Shown here: in pieces, positions 8,993-17,656 of the stretch
Numbering within the stretch: position 1 is the stretch's first letter
Layout: every line of letters starts with the position of its first letter
Source of the DNA: Pontibacillus yanchengensis Y32
Lineage (GTDB): Bacteria; Bacillota; Bacilli; Bacillales; BH030062
Direction: 5' to 3'
DNA: 64,000 nucleotides
NCBI RefSeq assembly: GCF_000770635.1
Contig: NZ_AVBF01000008.1
Span: forward strand, 1-64,000
Made by a program: the position numbers and the translations under genes
Notes under the pieces: generated by a model
The model's database searches: none
Told to the model about the DNA's origin: nothing
What the model saw: the letters and a program-made list of their open reading frames with translations, nothing else

Positions 8993-9091
8993 TTTTCGGT
9001 GCCTTTTTCGGTGCCAGACCCCCACCTCTGCATAATGGTAACGCATTACCGCGGCGGGGGTCTGGCACCGAAAAAAAGGGCACCGAAAAAA
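8993..9091. repeat. 60-bp palindromic element, copy 1 (core 9010-9069) with extended outer arms
   Basis: GGTGCCAGACCCCC at 9010 pairs with GGGGGTCTGGCACC ending at 9069, exactly 60 bases. Here the stem is extended by a second inverted pair (CGGTGCC to the left, GGCACCG to the right), making a nested hairpin of nearly 100 bases. It lies downstream of the anti-sigma gene and upstream of the photolyase. See copies at 41653, 50140, 50575 and 50746. Confidence 0.9.
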
Positions 9092-9097
9092 AGCTGT

Positions 9098-9136
9098 AAA
9101 AAAGACAACCTGAAGCATTCGCTTCAGGTTGTCTGT
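9098..9136 (-). terminator. terminator of the sigma/anti-sigma operon
   Basis: Arms AGACAACCTGAAGC and GCTTCAGGTTGTCT with a short loop; the A run on the left is the T run of the minus-strand transcript. Confidence 0.85.
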
Positions 9137-9142
9137 CTATGC

Positions 9143-9913
9143 CTATAATTTTGAGCTTAAGATAACCTCACCTTGTGGTTCTTTACTTGTGGCGTCTGGT
9201 TCTTTTGATATTGCGATTTGATCCCATTTCCCTTGGTTTTGTAGCTTATCTAGTGAGTAAGTAACTGCACCATCTCCGTTCTGGTTCGGAACAAAGCTAC
9301 CTGCTCGATACGGTTTTCCTTCTTTGATTAGCCACACTTGATACACTTGTTCTCCTTCGAGGTTTGCAAGCTGATTTGCATTTACAACAAGCGTATTCGT
9401 ATCTTTTTGTTCCACAATGGAGGCCGTTGCACTTCCTGTTCCCTCTAATTGTACACTCTGCAATACTTGGTCTATTCCATCTGTCGTTATCGTATCTGGT
9501 GGTTCTTCCTCTTGTAATATAGTATAGAGGTTTCCAGCCAGTGATAAGAACAAGGCTGCTGCTAATGCGGGAGCTAACCAACGCTTCGGTTTTGGGCTCT
9601 CGCTTTGAGTGTAGGATGATGCTTGTGCTTCCCGTTTCGTTTCCTTTGCTTTTTCAAAAGAAGCAGGTGCTTCCTTTTCTGCCTGGTCCGATTGTTCTTC
9701 TGCAAATACACCAGCTAATACACGATCCTTCATTCCCTCAGGTGGCTCTACAGGTTCTGCTGCATATGGGAGGTCTTCCGTAAGCTCGGTAAGCTCCGCC
9801 CATTCCTCTTGGCAATTTTCACAGGACTTTAGATGCTTTTCAAATTCTCTTTCCTCTTCTTCGGATAATAAGCCATTAAAATAATCAATCAGTTGATCGC
9901 ATTGTTCATGCAT
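9143..9913 (-). CDS. zinc-finger anti-sigma factor, RskA type
   Basis: A 256-residue membrane anti-sigma factor. Residues 1-40 form a ZAS-type zinc finger, with H27, C31 and C34 as H-x3-C-x2-C and C5 as a possible fourth ligand. An acidic linker follows, then one membrane segment (about 110-132, WLAPALAAALFLSLAGNLY), then an extracytoplasmic RskA-like domain ending TSKEPQGEVILSSKL. Its ATG overlaps the end of the sigma gene by 8 bases. By family knowledge it holds the sigma factor at the membrane until proteolysis or an extracytoplasmic signal frees it. The signal is unknown. Confidence 0.88.
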   Translation of the reverse strand: MHEQCDQLIDYFNGLLSEEEEREFEKHLKSCENCQEEWAELTELTEDLPYAAEPVEPPEGMKDRVLAGVFAEEQSDQAEKEAPASFEKAKETKREAQASSYTQSESPKPKRWLAPALAAALFLSLAGNLYTILQEEEPPDTITTDGIDQVLQSVQLEGTGSATASIVEQKDTNTLVVNANQLANLEGEQVYQVWLIKEGKPYRAGSFVPNQNGDGAVTYSLDKLQNQGKWDQIAISKEPDATSKEPQGEVILSSKL

Positions 9914-10475
9914 CTCCTACACCCCCTTTCTCTTTGATGTTGGATAACTCTTTTCTAAGGTGTTTTAATGCTAATCGTATCCTGCCTTTCACGGTACCTA
10001 GAGATAGATTGCATGATGATGCTATTTCCCTTTGCGTTAACCCTTTGAAATAAAATAATTGTATGATTTTGTTCTGTTCTTCCGATAATTGCTTAACTGC
10101 TTCTCGTACGATTTCACCCTGCTCTTTCCACTCTGCTAAATCCTCTGCAGATGGTTCTTCCTGATGCAAGGTGTCCCGTTCTTCCTCAAGGGAATAATTC
10201 TGATTCTCTTTCTTTCGTACGATATCAATACTCGTAAATCTGGTCACCGATAAAATCCACGAGGAAAACTTACCCTTAGACGAGTCGTAGGTTGCCTTTT
10301 GGGTCCACACTTTTATAAATACTTCCTGCATGACTTCTTCAGCCATTTCCTTTTGCCCACATGATTTATAAGCAAACGAATAGAGGAGTTTTTCGTATTT
10401 ATCATAAAGCTCTTCCAAAGCTCCCTTATCTCCCTCGAGGACCTGATTATATAAATCTAGATCCCGATCGCTCAT
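9906..10475 (-). CDS. ECF-type RNA polymerase sigma factor
   Basis: A 189-residue extracytoplasmic-function sigma factor. Region 2 lies around residues 20-90 (DLYDKYEKLLYSFAYKSCG...EEVMQEVFIKVW...WILSVTRFTSIDIVRKK) and region 4 around 130-178 (LSEEQNKIIQLFYFKGLTQREIASSCNLSLGTVKGRIRLALKHL). The pairing with an RskA-type anti-sigma suggests the SigK-like ECF group. AAAGGAG precedes the ATG. ECF sigma factors usually transcribe their own operon; I could not identify an ECF-type promoter with confidence. Confidence 0.9.
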   Translation of the reverse strand: MSDRDLDLYNQVLEGDKGALEELYDKYEKLLYSFAYKSCGQKEMAEEVMQEVFIKVWTQKATYDSSKGKFSSWILSVTRFTSIDIVRKKENQNYSLEEERDTLHQEEPSAEDLAEWKEQGEIVREAVKQLSEEQNKIIQLFYFKGLTQREIASSCNLSLGTVKGRIRLALKHLRKELSNIKEKGGVGDA

Positions 10476-10763
10476 ACCATTCTCCTTTACTGCTTAGTTA
10501 ATTAGGGCTAGCATAGCATATTTAATATGAAAAGAAAGTTCCTGGCGCTTACGTGTCTAGCTCCAGCAAATGGGATCTATTCAGTAATCGAATAACTCCC
10601 TAAAAAAGATCAATCTCACGCCTTTGTTTTTGACAATATTTAGATATGCTGTTATGTAACCATTTACAAATTACCTACTTACACCTATTCACTTTAAGTA
10701 TATCGCTGAATCATAACTTCGGAAAGAAATGTACTATTTCGTAACTAGTTATACCGAAGATGC

Positions 10764-11657
10764 TTACTCCTTCATCATGTCATGCAATAGCTCTTTAAAT
10801 ACGAGAGTGTTTTTCGTTTGCATTGGTTTTTTTCGTAAAAGGATAGAGAAGGACCGTTTCACAAATCCTTCTGGCACATCCACGATAAACAACGTGTTCA
10901 TGGAAAGCTCTTTCCGAATCGCCCAAAGGGACACAAGCGATAGTCCTAATCCGGCTTCAACGGATTCTTTAATAACTTGAGTACTCCCAAACTCCATCCG
11001 ATGCGTAGGGTCTATTCCTAAGGTGGTAAACATCCTCTCTGTTGCTTCTCGAGTACCAGAACCTAATTCCCGCGTTATCCACATCTCATTTTCCAAATCA
11101 CTCGTAGTAACAGGGAGTTTCTCTGTAAAAGGATGGTTAGAGGATGCAACAATCCGCATATAATCCTCTGCAAAATGCTCCACTTGAAGCAACTCTCTAT
11201 CTACATCTCCCTCTACAATGCCAATATCTAGTTCCATCTTTTCCACCTGTTCGGCTATCTCTTTCGTATTGCTGATCGTTATGGTTGGTTGAATATCGGG
11301 ATACCTTTCTCTAAGTGGAGCCATCACACGAGGCAATACATACTCTCCGAATGTATAGCTTGCTCCTATAGCTAACGTTCCAGTTGGTTCATGGAACAAT
11401 TCATGAACGAGATGGTGCATGGTTTCATAATGACCAATCATCTCTTTTGCATGCTCATACACAATCTTTCCCGCTGTAGTTAAGCGAACCTTTTTATGAC
11501 TCCGATCGATTAATTGCGTACCAATTTCTGATTCTAATGCTTTTATATACTGGCTAACAGCAGGTTGGGTCATAAACAGTGCTTCGGCAGCCCTTGAGAA
11601 GTGTTGTCGTTCCACTACTTCAACAAACACACGATACGATTGATTCATATCCTCCAC
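10764..11657 (-). CDS. LysR family transcriptional regulator (CysL/YwfK-like)
   Basis: A 297-residue LysR regulator. The N-terminal winged helix covers about residues 1-60 (FVEVVERQHFSRAAEALFMTQPAVSQYIKALESEIGTQL), followed by a periplasmic-binding-fold effector domain. It is divergent from a YeiH-type transporter with 101 bases between starts, the classical layout of a LysR protein controlling its neighbour. Family members near YeiH respond to sulfur or related metabolites, but the effector is not predictable from sequence. Confidence 0.88.
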   Translation of the reverse strand: MEDMNQSYRVFVEVVERQHFSRAAEALFMTQPAVSQYIKALESEIGTQLIDRSHKKVRLTTAGKIVYEHAKEMIGHYETMHHLVHELFHEPTGTLAIGASYTFGEYVLPRVMAPLRERYPDIQPTITISNTKEIAEQVEKMELDIGIVEGDVDRELLQVEHFAEDYMRIVASSNHPFTEKLPVTTSDLENEMWITRELGSGTREATERMFTTLGIDPTHRMEFGSTQVIKESVEAGLGLSLVSLWAIRKELSMNTLFIVDVPEGFVKRSFSILLRKKPMQTKNTLVFKELLHDMMKE

Positions 11658-11663
11658 CCTATC

Positions 11664-11711
11664 ATAAGTAATTACTTATCTATAATATTATCATAATTTA
11701 TTTAACTTATG
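11664..11711. promoter_or_regulatory. LysR operator candidate between lysR and yeiH
   Basis: A perfect 16-base palindrome ATAAGTAATTACTTAT at 11664-11679 contains the T-N11-A pattern of LysR boxes. A second inverted repeat with arms CATAA and TTATG lies at 11692-11711, so one recognition and one activation site are plausible. Confidence 0.55.
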
Positions 11712-11758
11712 ATTCTGTTTCACTTAAGATATGGTAGGGATGAACGGAGGAAATCAAC

Positions 11759-12751
11759 ATGATTATACGAAATACAAAACATCAATTCGGTGGAGTCCTA
11801 CTCACCTTTCTTTTTGCAAGTGCTGGATTGCTACTTGCCCAGCTACCAGGCTTTCAACATATTGGAGCCTTAGCTTCTTCTATATTGTTAGCGGTAGCTT
11901 ATAGACATTTTTTTGGCTATCCTATGAAACTACAGCACGGTATTGATTTTTCTACAAAAAAATTACTGAAACTAGCTATTATATTATTTGGTTTAAAGCT
12001 AAATTTAGACGTGGTTTTTCAGGAAGGACTCGGTTTATTAGCTAGAGGGGCATTAACCATTGTCTTCTCCATCATCATCACCTTGCTCCTAGCAAGGTGG
12101 CTCAAGGCTAACTGGACGATTTCGTTTCTTTTAGCTGTTGGAACAGGGGTGTGTGGAGCTGCAGCTATAGCTGCCGTCTCTCCCATCATCAAATCCAAAG
12201 ATGAAGACACGGCTTTAAGTGTGGGGATCATTGCGTTAATAGGCACGTTATTTGGAGTTGGTTATACACTTGCCGAACCATACTTACCTATTTCTAGCGA
12301 GCAGTACGGAATATGGACCGGACTTAGCTTACATGAAATTGCCCATGTTGCGTTAGCTGCAGCACCAGCTGGTGATGATGCACTGGCAATCGCATTTTTA
12401 GCTAAACTGGGAAGAGTTTTATTGTTAATACCTTTGTCCTTCTTGCTTGTTGTTTGGATGCGTCGGAAAAAGCAAGAAGATACGCAAACAACGATTGCCT
12501 TTCCATGGTTTTTACTTGGTTTTATGGCTATGAGCTTTGTTGGAAGTTATATGATTGGAGAATGGATACCCGCTTTTCCTGGTGTACTTGAGGCTGTTTC
12601 CTTTATTACGACCTTACTCTTATCCATGGCTATGAGCGGATTAGGATTAAACGTTGATATACGAAAAGTAAGAACCGTAACGTTAAAACCGTTAGTAGCT
12701 ATGCTGATTACATCCATACTCTTATCCGTCCTTACATTCTTTCTTCTATAG
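11759..12751 (+). CDS. YeiH family (UPF0324) membrane transporter
   Basis: A 330-residue protein of about ten membrane helices, belonging to the YeiH/UPF0324 family, often called putative sulfate exporter. Family landmarks visible are the KLAIILFGLKLNLD segment, GVCGAAAIAAVSPIIKSKDEDTA, and LSLHEIAHVALAAA. AACGGAGG lies 8-11 bases before the ATG. The divergent LysR gene probably regulates it. The exported compound has not been firmly established for the family, so sulfate or another small anion is inference. Confidence 0.85.
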   Translation: MIIRNTKHQFGGVLLTFLFASAGLLLAQLPGFQHIGALASSILLAVAYRHFFGYPMKLQHGIDFSTKKLLKLAIILFGLKLNLDVVFQEGLGLLARGALTIVFSIIITLLLARWLKANWTISFLLAVGTGVCGAAAIAAVSPIIKSKDEDTALSVGIIALIGTLFGVGYTLAEPYLPISSEQYGIWTGLSLHEIAHVALAAAPAGDDALAIAFLAKLGRVLLLIPLSFLLVVWMRRKKQEDTQTTIAFPWFLLGFMAMSFVGSYMIGEWIPAFPGVLEAVSFITTLLLSMAMSGLGLNVDIRKVRTVTLKPLVAMLITSILLSVLTFFLL

Positions 12752-12753
12752 AA

Positions 12754-12824
12754 GAGGGGAAGGCGGTAGTACTTTAAGGCTATCGTCCTGAATCTAGACA
12801 TTCGCCCTTCCCTTTTTGCCTTTT
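12754..12824 (+). terminator. probable terminator of the yeiH gene
   Basis: GGGGAAGGCG and CGCCCTTCCC can pair over a long loop, followed by TTTTTG. One base bulges, so the assignment is moderate. Confidence 0.5.
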
Positions 12825-12875
12825 CAGCATATAGTAACTTTGAAGGTAAAAACAAATGAAAAAGAGGTGGATACG

Positions 12876-12986
12876 ATGTCAGGAGGATACGGATACGGCG
12901 GTGGTTTTGCTCTTGTAGTTGTTCTTTTCATTCTGCTTATCATCATTGGAGCAGGTGCATTTAGCGGCGGTTATGGCGGCTATTAA
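12876..12986 (+). CDS. YjcZ family sporulation-associated mini-protein (36 aa)
   Basis: A very short gene encoding 36 residues. The ends are glycine and tyrosine rich ([10 protein letters not shown] at the start, [10 protein letters not shown] at the end), and the middle is a single hydrophobic helix ([18 protein letters not shown]). This is the YjcZ/YuzJ mini-protein family found in spore-forming Bacillaceae, many of them induced in the mother cell or found in spores. AAAGAGGTGG precedes the ATG by 7 bases. It is monocistronic. The molecular role of the family is not known. Confidence 0.85.
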   Translation: MSGGYGYGGGFALVVVLFILLIIIGAGAFSGGYGGY

Positions 12987-13077
12987 TACAAAATAGTAAA
13001 AGATAAGCTCTTGCTTTGCTCACCCTGAGAGGGATCTTAAACCTTGAAGGCAGTGGTGCTAAGAGCGAACAATAAGA

Positions 13078-13278
13078 ACAAAAGCGCAAGCGCCCTGCTA
13101 GCGACGTACAAACTGGACGGCTCCGTATGAGATAAAGGAAACACGAAGAGCGGTAGCGATTCGATGTTGACTTATCGTAAGGAGGAGCAGGAAGTTTGCT
13201 AGTCGCTGGGCGCTGGAGCTGGACGTGGCCGCATCACTTTTTTAGTTATACACATGCATTGAATTTTATAATTTCCTA
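13078..13278. repeat. 200-bp interspersed element, copy A
   Basis: About 200 bases starting ACAAAAGCGCAAGCGCC and ending near ATAATTTCCTAA. Nearly the whole length recurs at 45430-45631 with few changes. Complementary ends (AAGCGC...GCGCC and GGGCGCTGGAGCT) allow a long folded RNA. It contains no convincing gene. It lies between the YjcZ gene and the RND pump terminator. Confidence 0.9.
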
Positions 13279-13283
13279 AGCAA

Positions 13284-13324
13284 TAAAAAAAGCGCATCTG
13301 CCAAGTCTGGCAGATGCGCTTTTG
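13284..13324 (-). terminator. terminator of the RND pump gene
   Basis: Arms AGCGCATCTGCCA and TGGCAGATGCGCT with A6-7 on the left, the T run for the minus-strand transcript. Confidence 0.85.
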
Positions 13325-13333
13325 TATGATCTG

Positions 13334-16300
13334 TTATGCTTTTTTCTTGCGACGGAATTTCCCTAATGTCTCATAAACAAGTGGTACGATTAAAAGCGTT
13401 AGTAACGTGGAGCTTGTTAAGCCACCAATTACGGTAATACCTAGTCCTTTACTAATAATCGATCCACCTTCAAAACCTAATGCTAGTGGAAGCAACGCTC
13501 CGATGGTTGCTAGTGCTGTCATTAAGATTGGACGTAACCTTGTTGCACCAGCATCAAGTAACGCATCCCGTGTAGACAGTCCTTCGTTTTCTTTATGAAT
13601 AACACGGTCAATTAATACGATACCATTGGTTACCACAATACCGATTAACATAAGAGCGCCAATCATCGCAGAAATGCTCAATGTTTCCCCGCCAATGAGC
13701 AAGCCTATTACTGCTCCGATAATCGTGAATGGCAAGGAGAACAGAATAGCAAATGGCGCTAGTGCTCCACCAAAGAAGATGACCAGCACGAGATACACAA
13801 TAGCAATGGCTGCAAGCATGGCAAGACCAAGCTGACTAAAGGATTCATTGATATCTTGGGTTACCCCACCAAGTGTAATATCTACATTGGATGGATGATC
13901 AATCGTATCTAATTCTTCGTTAACGGTTGATGATATTGCACCAACATCATCTGTTGTTGCTTTTGCACTTACGCTTGCATACACTTGACCATCCCGTCGA
14001 CTAATGGTGTCCTCTGTTGTTCCTTCTTCAACAGATACCACTTCACTTACTGGGATAGACTGACCTGTTGGTGTCGTGATTTCACGGTCTGTCAGGTCTT
14101 CGATGCTATTATAATCTTCTTGGTTCACTTCTAAATAAACCTGAAGCTCTTCCCCGTCTTGTTTGATGGTAGTAATCTTTGGACGTTGGCCGTTTTGATT
14201 TAATTCCATTCCTATTTGACCCGCTGTCAGACCAAGCTGACTTAGCTTTTCTTGATTGGCTACAAGGGTGTATTCCTCATAGGATTCAGACAAGCTAGAA
14301 TCAACGTTTGTTAGATCTTCTTGTTCTTCTAGCATGGCTTGAACGTCTTTCACTACTGGTTCAATTTCATCTGTGTTTTCCCCAAAGACTTGGACTTGAA
14401 TATCGCTACCAGACCCTGTTGCGGAGAAGTCTTGATTAGACCATTCTCCTTCATCTGTCATGGCTTTCAAGTCTTTCATCACTTGCTGCTTTTCATCAGA
14501 GAAGTTTTCTGTTTCACTGTCATATTCGACAAAGAATGCCGCCTGGTTGCTTGCTCCAGGACTCATCGGATTTTCTCCTCCGACAGAATATTGGATGGTA
14601 TGGACGTTTTCACGACCATCAAAATATTCCTTCGCATCTTTGGCAATGTTCTCCACGTCTTCTAGTGTTTGACCTGGAGCAGGACTATACGTTGGCATCA
14701 CCATTTTTTCCCCTTCACTAGGAAGGAAGCTTACACCAACTAATGGAACCATTGCGATACTTCCAGCCAATACACCTACTGCAACAATGGAGGTGATGAT
14801 CTTATGATTCAACACGCTATCTAAGAATGAGCGATACGCGTTCGCAAGACGTCCTGGTCCTTCATTATGTGCTTTTGATGCTTTCTCTTTACTTAATAGA
14901 GAATGGGACATCATCGGCACAATCGTTACGGCAACGAGTAATGATGCTAGTAGCGAGAATACCACTGTTAACGCAAATGGTAGGAAGATTTGCCCTACAA
15001 CACCTTGCACTAACCCTAATGGTAGGAACACGGCAATCGTTACAATCGTAGAAGATAGGATTGGCATAAACATTTCTTTCGTAGCTGCCAATACCAAGTC
15101 TTTGCCCTCTAATGTTTCTTCCGTTAGAGACATGCGCCGGTATATATTTTCGACGACGACAATGGAGTCATCGACCACCCGTCCAATCGCTACTGTCATC
15201 GCTCCAAGCGTCATAATATTTAACGTAATACCCATCTGATTCAAGATAAGTACGGCGATAAGTAAGGATAACGGAATGGAAACTACTGAAATCAACGTCG
15301 TACGGAAATTACGTAAGAACAGTAGAATAACAATAATCGCAAATAGTCCACCGAACAATGCTTTGTTTAACATCGTACTTACGGATTCTTCTATTGGTTT
15401 TCCTTGGTCAAATGTCGTAATCAGTTCTATTCCAGATAAGTCTTCCTCGAAGTCGGATGCTGTCTTTTTTACAGCATTTACAACATCAACTGTATTTGCT
15501 TCTTGTGATTTTACAATTTGAAGCGTGATGGAATCTTCCCCGTTCGTTCGAGAGATAGACTCTGCCTTCCCAACGATTTCTAGGTTCGCAATGTCTTGTA
15601 ACTGGACAGTTGGGATGCCTTGCTGCTGGGCAGCCTGACTCTGACTAGCACCTTGCCCACTAGGCTGATTTTGCCCTGTAGCTTGTGCAGATCCTTGTTG
15701 AGGTGCTTGAGATTGCTGAGTGGATGGGGCTTGTGGAGCTTGTGCACCTTGCCCGCCTTGAGATGGTACAGCAGGTATCTCTAATTGCCTCAACTCTTCC
15801 AGTGTTGTTACTTCCCCGTCTACAACAACGGACTTTTGTGTTTCATCAAACGTGTACAACCCTAAAGGAACAGACACATTGGAACCTTTAATAAGATTCA
15901 TAACTGTATCTTGTGACATTCCACGTTCTTGTAATGCTTCTTGGTCAAAATTCATTTGTACTTCTTTAACTTGTTGCCCAGCTACTTGAACAGAAGCAAC
16001 ACCTTCTACCCCTTCAAGCTCTGGCACAATGTTTTCTTCCACTGTTGTGGTAAGCTCTTCAAGGGACGCTTCCTCATTAATGACACTCATACTGATAACT
16101 GGGAATGCATTGAAATTAACCCTTGATACATTTGGACTTTGTGTAGCATCTGGCAAACTTACAGAGTCTACAGCCTCTTGAAGTTCATCCTCTGCCTCAT
16201 CCAAATCTTTATTATAGCTATACTCTAATTGTAAGTTCGAGGCATTTTGAAAGGATGTAGAACTCACTGTCTTTAATCCACTCAAGTTTTGAACTTGCTT

Positions 16301-16507
16301 CTCTAGTGGTTCAGACACCTCTTCCGCTACCTCTGCAGGTGTCGCACCTGGATACACGGTAGTTACCGTGATTACTGGTGGATCGATATCGGGTATCGTT
16401 TCCAGCTTCATATTTAAACCAGAATATAAACCTGCAGCTGTGATAATAATCGTCATCAACCATACCGCAAATTTATTATTCATTGAAAAATTAATAATAC
16501 TCTTCAC
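13334..16507 (-). CDS. swrC: RND efflux transporter, SwrC/AcrB family
   Basis: A 1057-residue resistance-nodulation-division pump, the length of the HAE1 group. It shows the inner helix 1 (FAVWLMTIIITAAGLYSGL), the DxPVITV and GATPAEVAEEVSEPLE motifs of the porter domain, the TM4-5 proton relay segment GRVVDDSIVVVENIYRR, and a symmetric second half. A glutamine, proline and serine-rich insert of about 60 residues (roughly 248-305) interrupts the first porter region. In Bacillus SwrC exports surfactin and other lipophilic compounds. The gene is divergent from its likely TetR repressor, as in yerO-yerP(swrC). Confidence 0.88.
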   Translation of the reverse strand: MKSIINFSMNNKFAVWLMTIIITAAGLYSGLNMKLETIPDIDPPVITVTTVYPGATPAEVAEEVSEPLEKQVQNLSGLKTVSSTSFQNASNLQLEYSYNKDLDEAEDELQEAVDSVSLPDATQSPNVSRVNFNAFPVISMSVINEEASLEELTTTVEENIVPELEGVEGVASVQVAGQQVKEVQMNFDQEALQERGMSQDTVMNLIKGSNVSVPLGLYTFDETQKSVVVDGEVTTLEELRQLEIPAVPSQGGQGAQAPQAPSTQQSQAPQQGSAQATGQNQPSGQGASQSQAAQQQGIPTVQLQDIANLEIVGKAESISRTNGEDSITLQIVKSQEANTVDVVNAVKKTASDFEEDLSGIELITTFDQGKPIEESVSTMLNKALFGGLFAIIVILLFLRNFRTTLISVVSIPLSLLIAVLILNQMGITLNIMTLGAMTVAIGRVVDDSIVVVENIYRRMSLTEETLEGKDLVLAATKEMFMPILSSTIVTIAVFLPLGLVQGVVGQIFLPFALTVVFSLLASLLVAVTIVPMMSHSLLSKEKASKAHNEGPGRLANAYRSFLDSVLNHKIITSIVAVGVLAGSIAMVPLVGVSFLPSEGEKMVMPTYSPAPGQTLEDVENIAKDAKEYFDGRENVHTIQYSVGGENPMSPGASNQAAFFVEYDSETENFSDEKQQVMKDLKAMTDEGEWSNQDFSATGSGSDIQVQVFGENTDEIEPVVKDVQAMLEEQEDLTNVDSSLSESYEEYTLVANQEKLSQLGLTAGQIGMELNQNGQRPKITTIKQDGEELQVYLEVNQEDYNSIEDLTDREITTPTGQSIPVSEVVSVEEGTTEDTISRRDGQVYASVSAKATTDDVGAISSTVNEELDTIDHPSNVDITLGGVTQDINESFSQLGLAMLAAIAIVYLVLVIFFGGALAPFAILFSLPFTIIGAVIGLLIGGETLSISAMIGALMLIGIVVTNGIVLIDRVIHKENEGLSTRDALLDAGATRLRPILMTALATIGALLPLALGFEGGSIISKGLGITVIGGLTSSTLLTLLIVPLVYETLGKFRRKKKA

Positions 16508-16527
16508 CTATGACTCCCCTTTCGAAA

Positions 16528-16618
16528 TTGACTAACCGGTCATTACGATATACAATATATATGACCAGTCAGTCACAGTCAAGAGAAAAGGGTTTATTTT
16601 TTTAGAAAGGTCGGTCAT
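16528..16618. promoter_or_regulatory. overlapping divergent promoters with TetR operator (swrC / yerO-like)
   Basis: Plus strand: TTGACT at 16528 and TACAAT at 16551, spacer 17. Minus strand: TTGACT (16577-16582) and TATATT (16554-16559), spacer 17. An inverted repeat, GACTAACCGGTCAT at 16530-16543 and ATGACCAGTCAGTC at 16561-16574 (12 of 14 symmetric), overlaps both. A third half-site GGTCGGTCAT lies at 16609-16618, directly before the repressor ATG. One repressor could thus shut off both genes. Confidence 0.65.
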
Positions 16619-16620
16619 TT

Positions 16621-17466
16621 ATGGATCAAAAGAAGGTCACCATCATAGAAAATGCTATAAAATTATTTGCTAGAAAGGGCTTCAGTTCTACATCTGTTCA
16701 AGAAATTGCTGACGAATGCGGAATCTCCAAGGGAGCTTTCTACCTCCACTTCAAATCCAAAGACGTCCTTCTATATGAGTTATTTGAATACTATTGGCAA
16801 CGAATCCAACAAAGGGTTAACAAAATTACCTCAGAACCGCTACAGCCTCGCGAAAAGTTTGTTCATCAGCTGAAAGTAACCATCGAAGAAGTTGCAAATC
16901 ATCGCGAATTCATCATTATGCAGATTAGAGAACAGGTCATACCGTTTAACGATACCATCGAGACATTTATCAAGCGCATGCGATATCATTCCTATTTATT
17001 TTATAAAAATCATCTCCTCGCTATTTACGGAGAAGCAAAGCGTGATTATGTATGGGAAGCTAGCTCCATTGTCCAAGGTTTACTCAAGCATTACATCGAT
17101 TTAATTATCATGGATAACTTCGACGTCGATTATCATAAACTGGCCCTTGCTATTATGAGACGTGTTGATTACATCATGGAAGGCTTTGAGAAGCACAATG
17201 ACCAACCAGTCATAACCGAAGCCATCATGAATCAAATCATTCCGGAGAACATTAAATATGAACAACTCGAGGATATAATCGATATTCTAATGAAAATAAA
17301 AGAACACGAAACAGACCGGGAAATCCTAGATACAGTCGATGTTTTATTAGAGGAATTGAAAAAAGAGGATTATCGCCAAGCTGTGATCAAAGGCATGGCA
17401 TCTATATTAGAAAAGCATGAGGAATATATGGATGTGGCTTCGCAATTGAGGTCTTATTTTATATAA
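16621..17466 (+). CDS. TetR/AcrR family repressor of the RND pump (YerO-like)
   Basis: A 281-residue TetR regulator, longer than usual (about 200) because of an extended C-terminal helical domain. The helix-turn-helix occupies about residues 5-52 (ENAIKLFARKGFSSTSVQEIADECGISKGAFYLHFKSKDVLL). Size and position next to a SwrC-type pump match Bacillus YerO. The ATG is preceded by GAAAGGTCGG, which doubles as a ribosome binding site and an operator half-site. It is expected to repress swrC and itself until a lipophilic ligand binds. Confidence 0.85.
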   Translation: MDQKKVTIIENAIKLFARKGFSSTSVQEIADECGISKGAFYLHFKSKDVLLYELFEYYWQRIQQRVNKITSEPLQPREKFVHQLKVTIEEVANHREFIIMQIREQVIPFNDTIETFIKRMRYHSYLFYKNHLLAIYGEAKRDYVWEASSIVQGLLKHYIDLIIMDNFDVDYHKLALAIMRRVDYIMEGFEKHNDQPVITEAIMNQIIPENIKYEQLEDIIDILMKIKEHETDREILDTVDVLLEELKKEDYRQAVIKGMASILEKHEEYMDVASQLRSYFI

Positions 17467-17510
17467 GCAAACGTGCTGATAGTAGTAGAGGAGCTGGGGG
17501 CGGAGGGTTA

Positions 17511-17620
17511 TGAGCGACATTATAGATTTATGAGCGGGATTTGAGATTTATGAGCAACATGTTAAATATATGAGCGTGATCCGTATTTTATGAGCGACAT
17601 TTCAAATATATGAGCGACCC
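17511..17620. repeat. tandem array, six units at exactly 20 bp (TGAGCGA core)
   Basis: TGAGCG-type cores begin at 17511, 17531, 17551, 17571, 17591 and 17611, with no spacing variation. The 13 bases between cores are degenerate, AT-rich and usually end ATTTA or ATATA. The last unit ends in GACCC. It lies between the converging TetR and RpiR genes. Confidence 0.95.
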
Positions 17621-17656
17621 TCCTATCAGCCTATCCCCTCTCCCCTACCATCCCCA

